Origin: Bullera alba
Taxonomy: Eukaryota; Basidiomycota; Tremellomycetes; Tremellales; Bulleraceae
DNA: 64,000 bases
Direction: 5' to 3'
Assembly: GCA_001600095.1 (NCBI GenBank)
Contig: BCIX01000003.1
Location: 372,001-436,000, forward strand
Shown in pieces: positions 49,639 to 63,587 of this stretch; position 1 is the first letter of the stretch; each line of letters opens with the position of its first letter. Made by a program: the position numbers and the translations under genes. Below the pieces are notes generated by a model that saw only the letters and a list, made by a program, of their open reading frames with translations, was not told the DNA's origin and made no database searches.

Positions 49639-51077
49639 ATGGCCGAGTACGACCTCACAGCCAAGCTGATCCCATACCTGGACCGCCATCTGGCCATTCC
49701 ACTCCTTTCTCACCTAACGGATACCGGCTTGTTTCCGGCTCAGCAACTGGCAAAGGCTCAGTAGGTCGTTCGACCTTGTCATCTCTAACCACTCTTAGGT
49801 ATGACCTTGTTGCCGGTACCAACATGGTGGACTACGTGGAGCAGCTGCATGCGGAAAGCGGGGCGGAGGCGTTGGACTTTCAAAAATTGAGAGACGAGGC
49901 CACGTCACGCTACACACACCTGCAATCTCTCGCTCAACCCGTCATCAAAGTGATCGAGGACCCCGAGGCAGTTGCCAAGTTGAGAAGTGGAGGTGACAGG
50001 GAGAAGAACTTGGAGCTACTGAGAACAGAGTACAGTGTGAGTTACTAAACTGCCGAGCTTCTCTGACTCCAGATCAACATCGACCAAATCAACGCTCTTT
50101 ACCACTTTGGTCAATACCAATACACTCTCGGCGCATACGCCAACGCTGCCAACTTCCTTTACCACTTCCTCCTCTTCTCCCCCTCATATGACCTCAACAT
50201 GTCCGCCCATTGGGGTAAACTCGCTTCCAACATTCTTTCAGGAGAATGGGAAGCCGCTCTGCAAGAAGTGAAGGACCTGCGAGACGCCATTGACAGCCAC
50301 CCATCTCCCCTGGCTCAGCTGCAGGCACGTTCGTGGCTGCTCCACTGGTCACTCTTCGTCTTCTTCAACTTGGATCAGGGCTGCCAGGGTCTGCTCGAGT
50401 TGTTCCTATCCCCCGCCTACCTGAACACGATACAAACGTCGTGTCCCCACCTCTTGCGATATCTCGTGGCGGCCGCAATCATCTCGAGAAGGACACCCCA
50501 GAGCTCGCGTCGAGGATCTCGGGATCACATCAAAGACTTGACCCGTATCGTTCAGATGGAGGAGTACCAGTACGCGGACCCCGTGACCAGCTTCCTAAAG
50601 GACCTCTACGGAGACTTCAACTTTGATCACGAGCGTATATCGCTCGCTGCTGGCGTCGTGCGGTCCGACTTCTTCCTCTCTGGCTTTGCGGACGAGTTTG
50701 TGGACAATGCCAGGTGGATGGTCAGCGAGGTCTTTTGCAGGATACACCAGAGAATAGATATAAAGTGAGTTTGAACCCGAAGCCATTGCTAACAGCAGTC
50801 AACTCTCCAAAACCCTAAACCTGTCCAACGAGGAGGGCGAAAAGTGGATCGTCAACCTCATTCGAGATTCGCGAATCGGCGTCGAGGCAAAGATCGACCT
50901 AAAATCGGTAAGTCTCCCTTCCGAGACTCCGCTGACACTCAGAACATGCTACACATCACACGCCCTCATACCACGCCTACTGCTTCGCTGATCGAGACCA
51001 CGCGAGGTCTTGCTTTCAGGTCTCAGGCGGTGCAGTACGCTATGCTGCCCTCGAAAGCGGTCAAGACAAGGTCGTGA
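49639..51077 (+). CDS. Translation initiation factor eIF3 subunit e (INT6)
   Basis: Start ATG 49639: [20 protein letters not shown], then [25 protein letters not shown] and [17 protein letters not shown] blocks as in eIF3e. The helical repeat region includes [31 protein letters not shown] and [20 protein letters not shown]. The PCI end has [64 protein letters not shown]. Family knowledge: eIF3e is a non-core eIF3 subunit in the 43S complex. The stop TGA (51075-51077) touches the stop of the convergent gene. Confidence 0.94.
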
Positions 51078-51850
51078 TCATGCATTGCGTCTACCAGCTA
51101 CAATTGCCGCCTGTTCGATCGTCCATACTACCGCTTTGATCCAGTTGAAGAGTTCCCGCACTGCTTCGTCCTGCTTGTCAGCGAGGTTCCGTGTTTGATA
51201 CTCACCAATCTCTCCGGATCCTCCGACAGTGGCCGGCGGGTATGGCGTAGATAGGGATTTGGAATTGTGAGAGCCCTTGCCGTCGATGAGCGGCTCCCAG
51301 ATTCGTACGACTCCTCCTCTTCCAGGCGTCGAGTACCAGGGTCCTCTTGATAGTCATCGCGAGTCCATTCGCCTTGCTCATACTCTTGCTCGTATTCGTA
51401 ATCCTCGTGGCAGTCACACTCGCATTCTCCCTCGCAGTCACTCTTCTCATGTTCGTGCTCGTCCTCGTAGTATTCTTCAAAGGCGTTTCTGTTTGTAAGC
51501 GCAGGCTAGAGCCGCGACACATACCTTCCACAAGTACACTCCTCCTCTGCTTCTTTGACGCCCATGCCATCCCTATAGCCCTTGAGTTCTTTTTGCATCC
51601 TCATCAATTTGGCCTTTTCCCGATCAAGAGTGAGCTTGGCTTCGAACAAAGCGGCCAAGCTTGCAGGCAGGTCGATAGGCAGTGTTCCATTCTGTCGATC
51701 CACCAGGCCGGCTGCGGTCACACCTGCCACGGCGCCGAGAGCGGGGTTGGACATGACGTGTTCGGCTCCCGAGGCGACAATTGGTTGTTGGACGGGTTGG
51801 ATGCTCTTGGGAGGTGGTTTCTTGTGCGTCCTTGGCTTTGATCTGCCCAT
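51078..51850 (-). CDS. Unrecognised acidic protein with clustered Cys-x-Cys motifs
   Basis: Start at 51850: a basic N-terminus (MGRSKPRTHKKPPPKS), an Ala/Gly/Val-rich stretch, a Leu/Lys-rich helix (FEAKLTLDREKAKLMRMQKE), then EECTCGRNAFEEYYEDEHEH and DCEGECECDCHEDYEYEQEY: seven Cys in about 40 very acidic residues. The C-terminus after a 30-odd-nt intron is EAVRELFNWIKAVVWTIEQA, likely a helix. The CTCGR-x-AFEEYYE part faintly resembles the cysteine segment of fungal Nst1 proteins, but I would not name it on that. Stop TCA (plus-strand 51078-51080) abuts the eIF3e stop. Confidence 0.6.
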
Positions 51851-52004
51851 GATGCTGAGTGATAGTGACTAGGGGTCAAAGGGTGAACTCGAGTTCGTTC
51901 AAGCTCGAAGCTCGATGTAGAGCGCAGAGATGCGCAACTCGTTGAAACGTTGAAAAGTTAAAATGCACCCGCCCTCTTTCTTGTTCATACACCTCACTCC
52001 TACA

Positions 52005-52687
52005 ATGTCAGATAGCAAGCGGATCACAGTGCTCATCTCTGGCTCAGGTAAGACACGAAGATGCAGCCCTCTGCTGACACTGCCCAGGCTCCAACCTGCA
52101 AGCGTTGCTAGACGCTTCCGGAACATCACGCCTTCCAAACGCTCAAGTCACCTATGTTCTTTCGTCCAGATCCAAAGTACTCGGATTGGAACGAGCGGCC
52201 TCGCACTCCATTCCATCCTCCGTCTGCGCTCTCAAGACATACCTGAACCGAAACCCCGGCTCAACGCGTGAAGACTATGACGCCGAGGTCGCCAGATTGG
52301 TCCTCGAATCCAAGCCAGACCTGGTGGTCCTCGCCGGTTGGATGCACATTCTGTCAGACGCCTTCCTAGATGCTCTCGGCAGCATACCCTGTATCAACCT
52401 ACACCCAGCTCTTCCAGGGGCATTTGACGGCGCCGACGCCATAGGCCGAGCCTACACGGCGTTCCAGAACGGCGAAATCACAAAAACGGGGGCCATGATA
52501 CATCGAGTTGTGAGGGAAGTGGACCGCGGCCAGCCTCTGGTGGTGAGAGAGATACAAATGGAAAAGGGCGAAAGCAAGGAGCAGCTCGAAGCGCGTATAC
52601 ACAAGGTGAGTCTTTGCGATGATTCGCCGCTGACACACAGGTCGAGCATGAAATCATAGTAGAGGGTGCATGCAAGGTATTGCACGG

Positions 52688-52691
<4 letters not shown>
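52005..52691 (+). CDS. ADE8: Phosphoribosylglycinamide formyltransferase (GART)
   Basis: Start ATG 52005. [20 protein letters not shown] spans intron 1 and matches the GAR transformylase phosphate-binding N-terminus. [36 protein letters not shown] (with the catalytic Asn and His in INLHP) and [17 protein letters not shown] with the conserved Asp follow. Family knowledge: the enzyme transfers formyl from 10-formyl-THF in the third step of purine synthesis. Length about 200 residues, as usual for the monofunctional form. Its stop TAG (52689-52691) overlaps the stop of the opposite-strand DAHP synthase gene. Confidence 0.93.
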
Positions 52692-54494
<1,803 letters not shown>

Positions 54495-54725
54495 GATAGC
54501 TGTTGCACAACTGTTGAACGATGAAAGCACACGATTTTGAACTTTCCGCTCTATTACGCTTGCTTTATGCCGACGTTCCAGAGTCTAGATCCCGCGCCTA
54601 ATCAAGTGAAATCCCGTGTGCCTAACCAGGCAGCGGCCGCCTATTTGAGTCGACCTGCGTTGATCGAGACTTTCAGTCATTTTCGCCAACTTGCATACCT
54701 CACAACATCACCAAAACTCACAAAT

Positions 54726-55129
54726 ATGAACGCCGTATCCTCTAGCTCGACGCTACGGTCGCTACGGCATGTCGCCCCTGTATTCTCGAGGTGTTTCGTG
54801 AGTTTCTGATTCTGGGACAGGTTCTGACTCTAGGCATCCTCAACACAGTGCGCTTCGAATCGCAGGGTACTGGTAGAGTTGTTGCAAGATATCGAGGGCT
54901 TGGGGCTACAAGGTCGGTCCGCGTTCTAGCATTGGAGCTACACACTAACTATCTGTTAGGCCAGCGAGTCAATGTTCGTCCTGGCCGAGCTAGAATCAGC
55001 CTTGTCCCTCAGGGGCAAGCCCGACTCGTCCCCTTCGCCAAACAGCTCAAGCTAAAGCCATCCTCGGAGGAGAAACGTATCAAAAGTTCAACACTGGGCA
55101 ACTTGAGCGGGCTCGCGATATCTTCATGA
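54726..55129 (+). CDS. Mitochondrial large-subunit ribosomal protein bL9m
   Basis: Three exons. The N-terminus MNAVSSSSTLRSLRHVAPVF with SRCF is a presequence-like stretch. RRVLVELLQDIEGLGLQGQR, VNVRPGRARISLVPQGQARL and VPFAKQ follow, the bacterial/mitochondrial L9 N-domain pattern (V.LL.DV.GLG..G..V.VKPG.ARN.L.P.G.A). It is shorter than bacterial L9 and lacks its C-terminal domain, common in mitochondria. It is divergent from the DAHP synthase with a 231-bp shared promoter. Confidence 0.75.
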
Positions 55130-55599
55130 AGGGACAGCAATGCATGAGCCATCGTATTTGGGAGAAATGGGTGAAGATGCCGACACGCTTATACGAAACG
55201 CGAGGAGGCGGATGGTCTGGGCTTCATAGTATCGTGCACGCCGACTGCATCGTACGCGGTCGGAACATGATCAGGACAGCGGAGGATGCACGAGGCCCCG
55301 TAAGGCGATACTTGCACGTCATGGACATTTACTCTAGGCCTGTTCACGGGAGTGACTCTCCATGCATGATGTTCGCCTGCACTGCATGAATTTGTTGCCG
55401 CTTTTTGCCACCCACACCGCTGAATCTAATTGCCGCATCATGTTGTCAAAGTGTGTCACTGCTCGTCCGAGTCGTCAGTATCCCCACCCTCTATAGCCAA
55501 ACGTCGTGCGCTCGTCGATCCTTTCAGCTGGAATGGTCTAGTGATACAGCCCAATCCACCCCGCTTCTCACCGGTTCACACGTCACCCACAGTGCGACT
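55130..55599. other. Intergenic region upstream of the cation exchanger
   Basis: 470 bp between bL9m and the exchanger gene. An 87-codon plus-strand ORF (55126-55389) overlaps the bL9m stop and shows no family features; it is likely fortuitous. No RNA gene or repeat was seen. Confidence 0.35.
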
Positions 55600-58424
55600 A
55601 TGCCGTCGTCAAAACACAAGGCATGGCTGCTCATGGCGGCGAGCATCGTCCTTCAACTCGTCTTGCTACGGTCTGCAAAGGTGCTCAAAGACGATCCCAC
55701 CGGTAGTCTCGTACGAAGGGATCAGAACGAGGATATCCATGTGAGTCCCTGCCCCCCTGCGTACTTCTTTAGCTCACCGAATCCGACCCAGGTCTCCTTA
55801 CTGGCTCTGCCATATGCCGACTGGTATCAAGGTGCAGCTTCAACTGCCAGATTATTCGTCATTGCTGGGATCCTGGGCATTCTCGCTTTCCTCTTCTCGT
55901 TCATCGGTATCACAGCATCCGATTTCTTCTGTCCCAACCTCGCCACTATAGCCAATTACCTGGGTCTCAGCGAGTCGACGGCCGGTGTTACGTTCCTTGC
56001 GTTCGGAAACGGCAGTCCAGACGTCTTCTCGACGTTTGCAGCCTTGCGAGGAGGAACATTCAGCCTGGCAATAGGGGAGCTCATAGGAGCCGCCTCTTTC
56101 AGTGAGTCCAGCATACAAGAATACATGCTGAACCCACCTTAGTTGTATCGATCGTAGTCGGCACCATAGCCCTTATTCGCCCATTCCACGTCCCGAGACA
56201 GGCGTTCCTCAGAGACGTCGTCTTCTTTACCGTCGCTGTCATCCTTCTGATTGCAGTCCTGCACGATGGTCACCTCACCCTTCTCGAGTCCGGGTCGATG
56301 GTCGCGCTGTACGTCGCCTACGCCGTGGTGGTCATCTTCGGCAACTGGTGGACTCACCGCAAGGATCAGTCAGACCAGTTGTTGAACGGCGGTGATACCA
56401 ACGTTCCCGCCACGCCTGATCACGGTCCAGTGGATGTCGCTCATCAGCCGCAGCGACTCCAACTACCCAGCCCCACTCCATCCGTATCCGGAAGTCCAAC
56501 GCTCGCCGCTCGAAGAGCTGCTGCATCCAAAGACAATCCGGACAGCGCAGTGGACGTTCCTCGGGCAAACTTTTCCCTACTCGGTGCGATAGAGTTCCGA
56601 GACGTCATCAACTCGCTCAAGAAGGAATCAGAGTCTCGGGGCGGAAGTCCCAATCGCACTCCTCGCCGTACACCCCACGGTTTGTCGGATGAGGCTGGCG
56701 AGGATTACTTTGGCGCGTCCCTCGACGTTTTAGGCCATCGGCGTTCATCATCGGTAGGCATATCCAAGGGCACACACGGTGAACATGTACATGGCCGCAA
56801 GCGAGCGATCTCTCACGTTGGACCGAGCAAGTCGACAATGTCTTCATCCCTGCATCCCCCTTCCGATTCTCCGCCAAGACTGTTGATTCCCGATACGACC
56901 AGCAGCTCGTTCTCCGATGGCAATCCATGGGCAGATCAACACGGACAAGGTTCCCTTCAACAAGGTGCCAAGCCCGTTCGACCCGTCGTTACGATTCCAC
57001 GCAGATCCACTGGTCCTCGCGTGCCCTCAATCTCCATCACGGATCCCTCTGGGCTGCCCGGCGCCCTTCCAATCGCACCAACACCCGCTCTCGAGCGCGA
57101 GCAAAACGAATCGTCTCTCAGGCTTCGCTGGAGGAGCAAAAAGGTGCTGCGTATCCTTTTCCCAAGCTTGCAGTCCTTTCGGCACAAGTCCCTGGTCGGA
57201 ATGTTCTTATCCGTTACCTCGGTCCCAATAATCTTGGCCCTTACCCTCACATTGCCAGTCGTCGATGACGGTGCTTCAAGCGAAGGCGGCATCGCTCTCC
57301 CAATCTCGGATGCAGAACCCTTAACGGACGACTATTTTGGAGTTGACGACGTCGAAGCGCAGCGCGAAGACCATTTCGACGGTCCCGACGAACATTTGCT
57401 AGGTCCTCGAATCGGGGAAGAATTGCACCACCTCGTGGAACAACGCTTTTCTCCCCTGCACTCGCCCTTGGGCCGTATACATCACTCGTCCTTGCAACGA
57501 AAACGCAGCGGTCATTTCGGAGAAGACGAAGACGACTATGACGTCGATGAGCGCACGGACAAGGAGCGGGCGGAAAGCTTGAAAGAGGAAGAAGCTTTGG
57601 ATTATCACAAATTCTTGACTGCGGTTCAGTGTGTCCTTGGGCCCAATCTATGCGCTCTCATTGTGTTCCGTGAGTTTGCGCCCTGATGAGAGCTAATCTG
57701 GCCAGGTGAAACAGACTACTACACATGGATCACATTGGTCGTCACGCTATGCGGTCTGGCCGCCGGGGCCGCGGTCATGTGGTTTAGTACGGATGGATCT
57801 TCGCCTAGTTGGCGTCTTGTACGCTGCTTTGCCGGGTTCATCGTCAGCATGACGTGGATCGCAGCCATTGCCGACGAGGTGGTTAGCGTGCTTCAGGTGA
57901 GTGGCCTAGCCCACCTGCTTCTACTGACACTGTCCAGGCCGTGGGTGAAATCTTGGGACTTAGCGATGCTATCATCGGCCTCACAAGTACGTCAACTTGC
58001 CAAATGCCAGTACTGATATCCAGTCTTTGCGGTCGGAAACAGCTTAGCCGATCTTGTCGCAAATGTCACAGTAGCGCAATTCGCGCCGGCCATGGCTTAT
58101 GCCGCTTGCTTTGTACGTGTCAATCACCGCTACTTCGCTGACACGTTTTAGGGCGGTCCGATGCTAAACCTCCTCTTGGGTGTCGGGGGATCCGGAACCT
58201 ATCACATGCTGTCCTCATCGCACGTCATGCCTGTCACCTTGCACTTCTCGCCCACACTTTGGGTTTCGGCGTTGGGTCTGGTGCTCGTGCTCGTTGCCAC
58301 AGCGATCGTTGTACCATTGAACGGGTACCTTATCGACCGCCGATGGGCATGCTGCTTGATAGCAGCGTACATCATCTTGATGAGTATCAATGTCGCCGTC
58401 GAGGTGAAAACTGGCAGGGAATAG
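55600..58424 (+). CDS. CaCA-superfamily cation/Ca2+ exchanger
   Basis: Start ATG 55600 gives a hydrophobic leader. The alpha-1 repeat is ESTAGVTFLAFGNGSPDVFS and following FAALRGG; the alpha-2 repeat is FAVGNSLADLVANVTVAQFA with PAMAYAACFGGPMLNLLLGV. These G-N-(G/S)-x-x-D motifs mark sodium/calcium exchangers of the CCX/NCKX type. About ten membrane segments flank a cytoplasmic loop of some 330 residues that is Ser/Pro/Arg rich, then acidic (GEDEDDYDVDERTDK). Six introns are inferred; one of 51 nt (55741-55791) is in frame without a stop. Family knowledge: such exchangers move Ca2+ into vacuole or ER or out of the cell; location here is not determined. It converges on RCN1. Confidence 0.88.
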
Positions 58425-58465
58425 AGCGACATCGTAAAGTTGTAAAATATGTGAATACATGTACA

Positions 58466-59359
<894 letters not shown>

Positions 59360-59711
59360 TTTGCGAGATGTGTATGTTTGAGAGACTTCGAGTAGACTCG
59401 AAGTCCTTGTGATTGAGTAGAGTGAAGAGTGTCGCCAAAGTGCCGAGTATAACTATAACCACATCAGTCCATCACCGACGGTTGAGTGAGACAGTACGTC
59501 GTCCACCACTGACCACCATGACGAGCGGAAGAGGTCATTGAGCGATCGACTTACGTAACAAGCTTCGCATGTCGCCCGCGGCCGATCGAGTTGCCCACCA
59601 GCGTCCAGCCGGCATGAGTCCATGAGTATATGGGTGTTTTGGCTGCAGTGAGTGCTCAGCCTGCTGCTATCATAGCTGGACTATACGCAGCACACGCTGC
59701 TAGTCACCACC

Positions 59712-60587
59712 ATGGACACTGCAGCGTTGTTCATAGTCGACGTGCAGAACGATTTCCTGCCCCCGCAAGGAGCACTAGCAGTGCCTGATGGTCGCGAGGT
59801 GGTGGCAGAGATACAGGCAATCTTAGGCTGGGAATGGAAGGTCATAGTGGCCTCTCAGGTGAGGCGGGAGTGATGTTAGTTGATGTCCCCATCTGACCTG
59901 ACCAGGACTACCATCCCCCCGGCCATATCTCTTTCGCATCTACCCATTCTGCCGACCCATTCACGACCAAGACGGTTACAGATGGTAACGGCAAGACATA
60001 TGAGCAGCAATTGTGGCCTGATCATTGCGTTGTTGGCACATCAGGCGTTGACTTGGAAAAGAGTCTCGAGGATAGCCTCTCGAACGTGGAGCCCAGGCTT
60101 CAGTTATGCAGAAAGGTCAGTCTTGGTGAGCAGCCAAGAAAGCTGAAACCTTTCAGGCGTTTGAGAAGGATGTAGAAGCGTACTCGGTGTTTGAGGGTCA
60201 GCTATGCGACACAGGCTTCCCGATCAGCTCGCAGGCCCTTCCTGCAAATGCAAAATCCACTGGTAGTCTTGACAATCCCGACAACTTTCCCATATCTCGC
60301 TTTCTGAGAGACAAGGGCATTACGAGGGTAGTGGTAACAGGACTGGCTGCTGATTATTGGTGAGTGTCCACTCAAAGACGAAGCTCACTCGCAGCGTGTT
60401 GCAAACGGCGTTGTCCTCTATCGCAGCAGGATTTGAAACGCTCGTAGTGGGATCCGCGGTGCGAGGCATCAAAGATACCCAGATTGAAGATGGTTACAGT
60501 CTCATTCGGCAGAAAGGCGGTCAGGTGTTGACCGGGACGACAGAACGAGAGACGTGGATGCGCGACCTCCGAGCATTTCTGGTTTAG
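59712..60587 (+). CDS. PNC1: Nicotinamidase
   Basis: Start ATG 59712: MDTAALFIVDVQNDFLPPQG with the catalytic Asp of the isochorismatase fold; VIVASQDYHPPGHISFAS with metal-binding Asp and His; EQQLWPDHCVVGTSGV with the second metal His; and GLAADYCVLQTALSS with the nucleophilic Cys. The Lys is in the RFLRDKGITRVVVTG region or the LEKS region and was not fixed. The Cys codon (TG|C) is split by the last intron. Family knowledge: Pnc1 turns nicotinamide into nicotinate in NAD+ salvage and relieves sirtuins from nicotinamide inhibition. Length about 230 residues, as usual. Confidence 0.93.
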
Positions 60588-60687
60588 AAAGCGGTGTTGC
60601 ATGTTGTACATTTGTGGATGAGTTCATAACTCAGATCTATGTGTCTATATTGCGGTGAGAGTTGATCACCAGTCATTTGGACTTGCT

Positions 60688-62728
60688 TTACGCAGTCTCG
60701 GCACTAGTCCTTGCGCTGGTGAATTGACTAGCCTTGCCCTCGTTTTCACCTCTCCTCTCTTGGTGCAGCGATCGGGAGTAGTGCTTCTCCTCGTTCTTCT
60801 CAGCGGCATCCTCCTGAGCCTGCTTGAACTTTGAAGATCTCCAGGCAGGCGTGTGAGACAGGTAGAGAGCATCGACCCTGAAAGAGGGGGTTAGCATGAA
60901 GACAGGGGGAACAAGTCGACAAGCTTACTCTTCAATAGACATTCCCTTGGTTTCCGGAATGCAGAAGAACGCAAAGACAAAGCTAATCATCAAGTCAATT
61001 CTGGTCTCATTTTGTGCTTCAGTGACACTCACCTCAGAGCAAGACAGCCAGCCCAAACAAAGGTGATCGACGTGCCGATGATGCTCTGGATCTGTGGGGC
61101 AGCGAATCTGAAAGGCTGTCAACGAAGGAATTCATGACCGGTTGAGCTACTCACGCGATGATCAAGTTGAACAACCAGTTGGCTCCCGTGCCGAGGGTAA
61201 CGCAAAGACTACTTAATCGGATCGGGAAGGTCTCTCCGCAGACGACCCAGGCAACTGGACCCCAACTGGCGGCGAAACTGGCGATGAAAACACATGTGAA
61301 GGCGATCAAAACGTTTCCGGCGACGGGGTCGTTGGGGTAAGCATTGGACACGGCTCCGACCACAATTTGTCCGGTGAACATGAGAGCGGCGCCGACCAAA
61401 AGAACCGGCCTTCGACCGAATCTGTCGACTGCAATGATACCCGGGAATGACATGGCAACGTTGACGGAGGCGAGGATGATCTGGAACACGTCTGTAGAAC
61501 GAGTCAACAACGTGCTGATTGAGGCGTGCTTATGCACTCACAGGTGTCATCGAGACCAGCAGTCTGCGCAAATTGCACACCGTAAGAGAAGAAGAAGTTG
61601 ACACCGGTGATTTGCTGACCAATCTGCACGCAGACACCGATCATTGTTCGCCACAGAATTCGGTCCTTTGGCGAGAAGCATTCAGTGTATCGAGCCTGTC
61701 CGCGTTCCTCGTCTTTCAATGTTGCGGCATGAACCTCGTCCATCTCGACCTTCCGAGTTGTTAGTCAGCATTCTCAGCAATCTCTTGCGCAACTTACATC
61801 GATTTCGGGGTCGTCAATCGGCACACCTCTCAAATTGGCCAAGTTCTTTCTGCAAAGCTCCCATTTGCCTTGCTTGGCAAGGAATCGGGGCGACTCAGGC
61901 GAGAAGAGAAAGCCGACAAACAATCCTGCGGACCAAACCATTTGCAGAGCGACGGGGATTCTCCAACTGCAACTGGTCAGTAAAGAGCCCAGAGTGTGGT
62001 TCTTACTCACCTGACATCACCAACGTATGAGCTCATTCCCCAGTTGGTCATCGCGACACCCCAGATACCGAGGGTAACACAGAGTTGGAAAGAACCTTTA
62101 AGGGTGTAAGTGCCGATCCGTTATAGCTCGCAAAGACTCACCGGTAACAAGACCACGGTATCGAGGAGGGGCAGCCTCAGCCTGGAAGACTGGCACCAGT
62201 CCGGAGGTGGCGCCAATACCGAGACCAGTAAGAAGACGGGCCACGCAAATCTGGGCGTAGGTGTTGTATGCGGAAGTCTGCACTCGTGTCAGTTTTGGTC
62301 CATGCCCATGCGAAAGCACAACTCACCTCGATGGCGGCTCCGACCAGGTGAATCAGACAGAAAGCCATACAGGTCACTCGCAATCCAAACTACAGCCTGT
62401 GAGCCTCCGAATCGCCAGGCCGGCTGTCTTACTCACCTTGCTGGCGATGCTACCGGAAGAGACAGCGCCGATGACTGCACCAACACTCAAAAGACCAGTG
62501 ATTGCACTCTGCCTTGTTGTGCTGATCACGTATTCTCCACCCTGGAACTCTCCAAACCTGCGCTGGTACGCAGGCATGTTGAACTGGAATGACATAAGCT
62601 GGGCTCTCGATGGCAGATGTTATTGTACGCACCAGACCACTACCCTCCGAGTTCCCCCAACCAAAGATCACTCCTGCGAGTGACTGGAACAGGCATAGTA
62701 CCAAAGCTTTCTTGTCGCTTCGAGGCAT
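60688..62728 (-). CDS. MFS sugar (hexose) transporter
   Basis: Start at 62728: MPRSDKKALVLCLFQSLAGV then IFGWGNSEGSG, a TM1 typical of fungal hexose permeases. Later segments include RLLTGLGIGATSGLVPVFQA and EAAPPRYRGLV (the R-x-x-x-G / PxxxRG motifs), FSPESPRFLAKQGK (PESPR after TM6), GVNFFFSYGVQFAQTAG, DRFGRRPVLLVGAALMFTGQ (D-x-x-GRR) and PETKGMSIEEV after TM12. All are sugar-porter signatures. The charged C-terminal tail is rich in Glu/Lys. Multiple introns are present. Substrate cannot be told from the sequence. Confidence 0.9.
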
Positions 62729-63587
62729 GATGAGTCTTGTGAACTTGAATGTCGACAACTGAGAGAGACTCTTTCCACGGGGTGGACTTATATACCACGG
62801 TTGCGTGGTGACGAGGGCGAACGGAGGAAGCAAAGTCTGTCCGTGCTCGGTCAGAGTGAGAAGTTTTATAGCGTACGCAGATCCGTTCACGTCCCCACTG
62901 CTGCTCGCAGACGCATCCCACTTGTCTTGGCCTAGCATTTTTCGCAGAGATATCAGCACCCTCACACATTATCGTAATCACTTCCGATCCCACGGCCGGG
63001 CGCGACGTCGGCCGCAGATAGAACAAGTGGAGGAAGACAAGCTTGCCCTGTCTCTGCTTGCGATTAGTTTCCTCTTGCAGCAAGCTCTGAGGCATCTCAA
63101 CACTTCGCTTCGATCTAAACGACATCGGGTTTGGCCGTTGCCGCATGAAAATCGCCAATAACGGGATTTGCCACCCTTAGATCCGCACAGGACCCCTATG
63201 ACGTCCCTGGCTTTGTGGCGTCCATTGCCGCCGGTACTTCCCGATCGCCACCAGTGTCACCCTGTGTCACCCTCATAGTGTCACTTCGGACGGATCGTCG
63301 GGCTGCCGAATGTGACAAATCGGTTGCTGAGCTCCGGGACCAGAACTGACCAGAAGGGACGGAAACAGGTGAGGACAGGGAGGGACAGGGCAAGAACGAA
63401 GAGCGACGAAGATCTGATTTGAGAGCTTGAGCCTGAGACCTCGCGAGACTCTACAGGACTCTACGGAACCCTGATGAGCCCTGATGTGAAACCGAGCAGG
63501 ACCGAGCTGATCAGGCTGCAATCTGCATCATGCCAAATTTGGAATCAGACTGCTTCATAGGAACACCAAATGACCACCGCATGACCT
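62729..63587. other. Intergenic region upstream of the sugar transporter
   Basis: 859 bp between two minus-strand genes, serving as promoter of the transporter. Near 63255-63290 GTGTCACC(C) occurs three times, and GGACTCTAC occurs twice near 63450. GAGGACAGGGAGGGACAGGG near 63371 is a short direct repeat. Open frames here lack recognisable features. No RNA gene was seen. Confidence 0.4.

Noticed and set aside
55126..55389. 87-codon plus-strand ORF downstream of bL9m
   Set aside because: It overlaps the bL9m stop, has no recognisable domain and no flanking splice logic.
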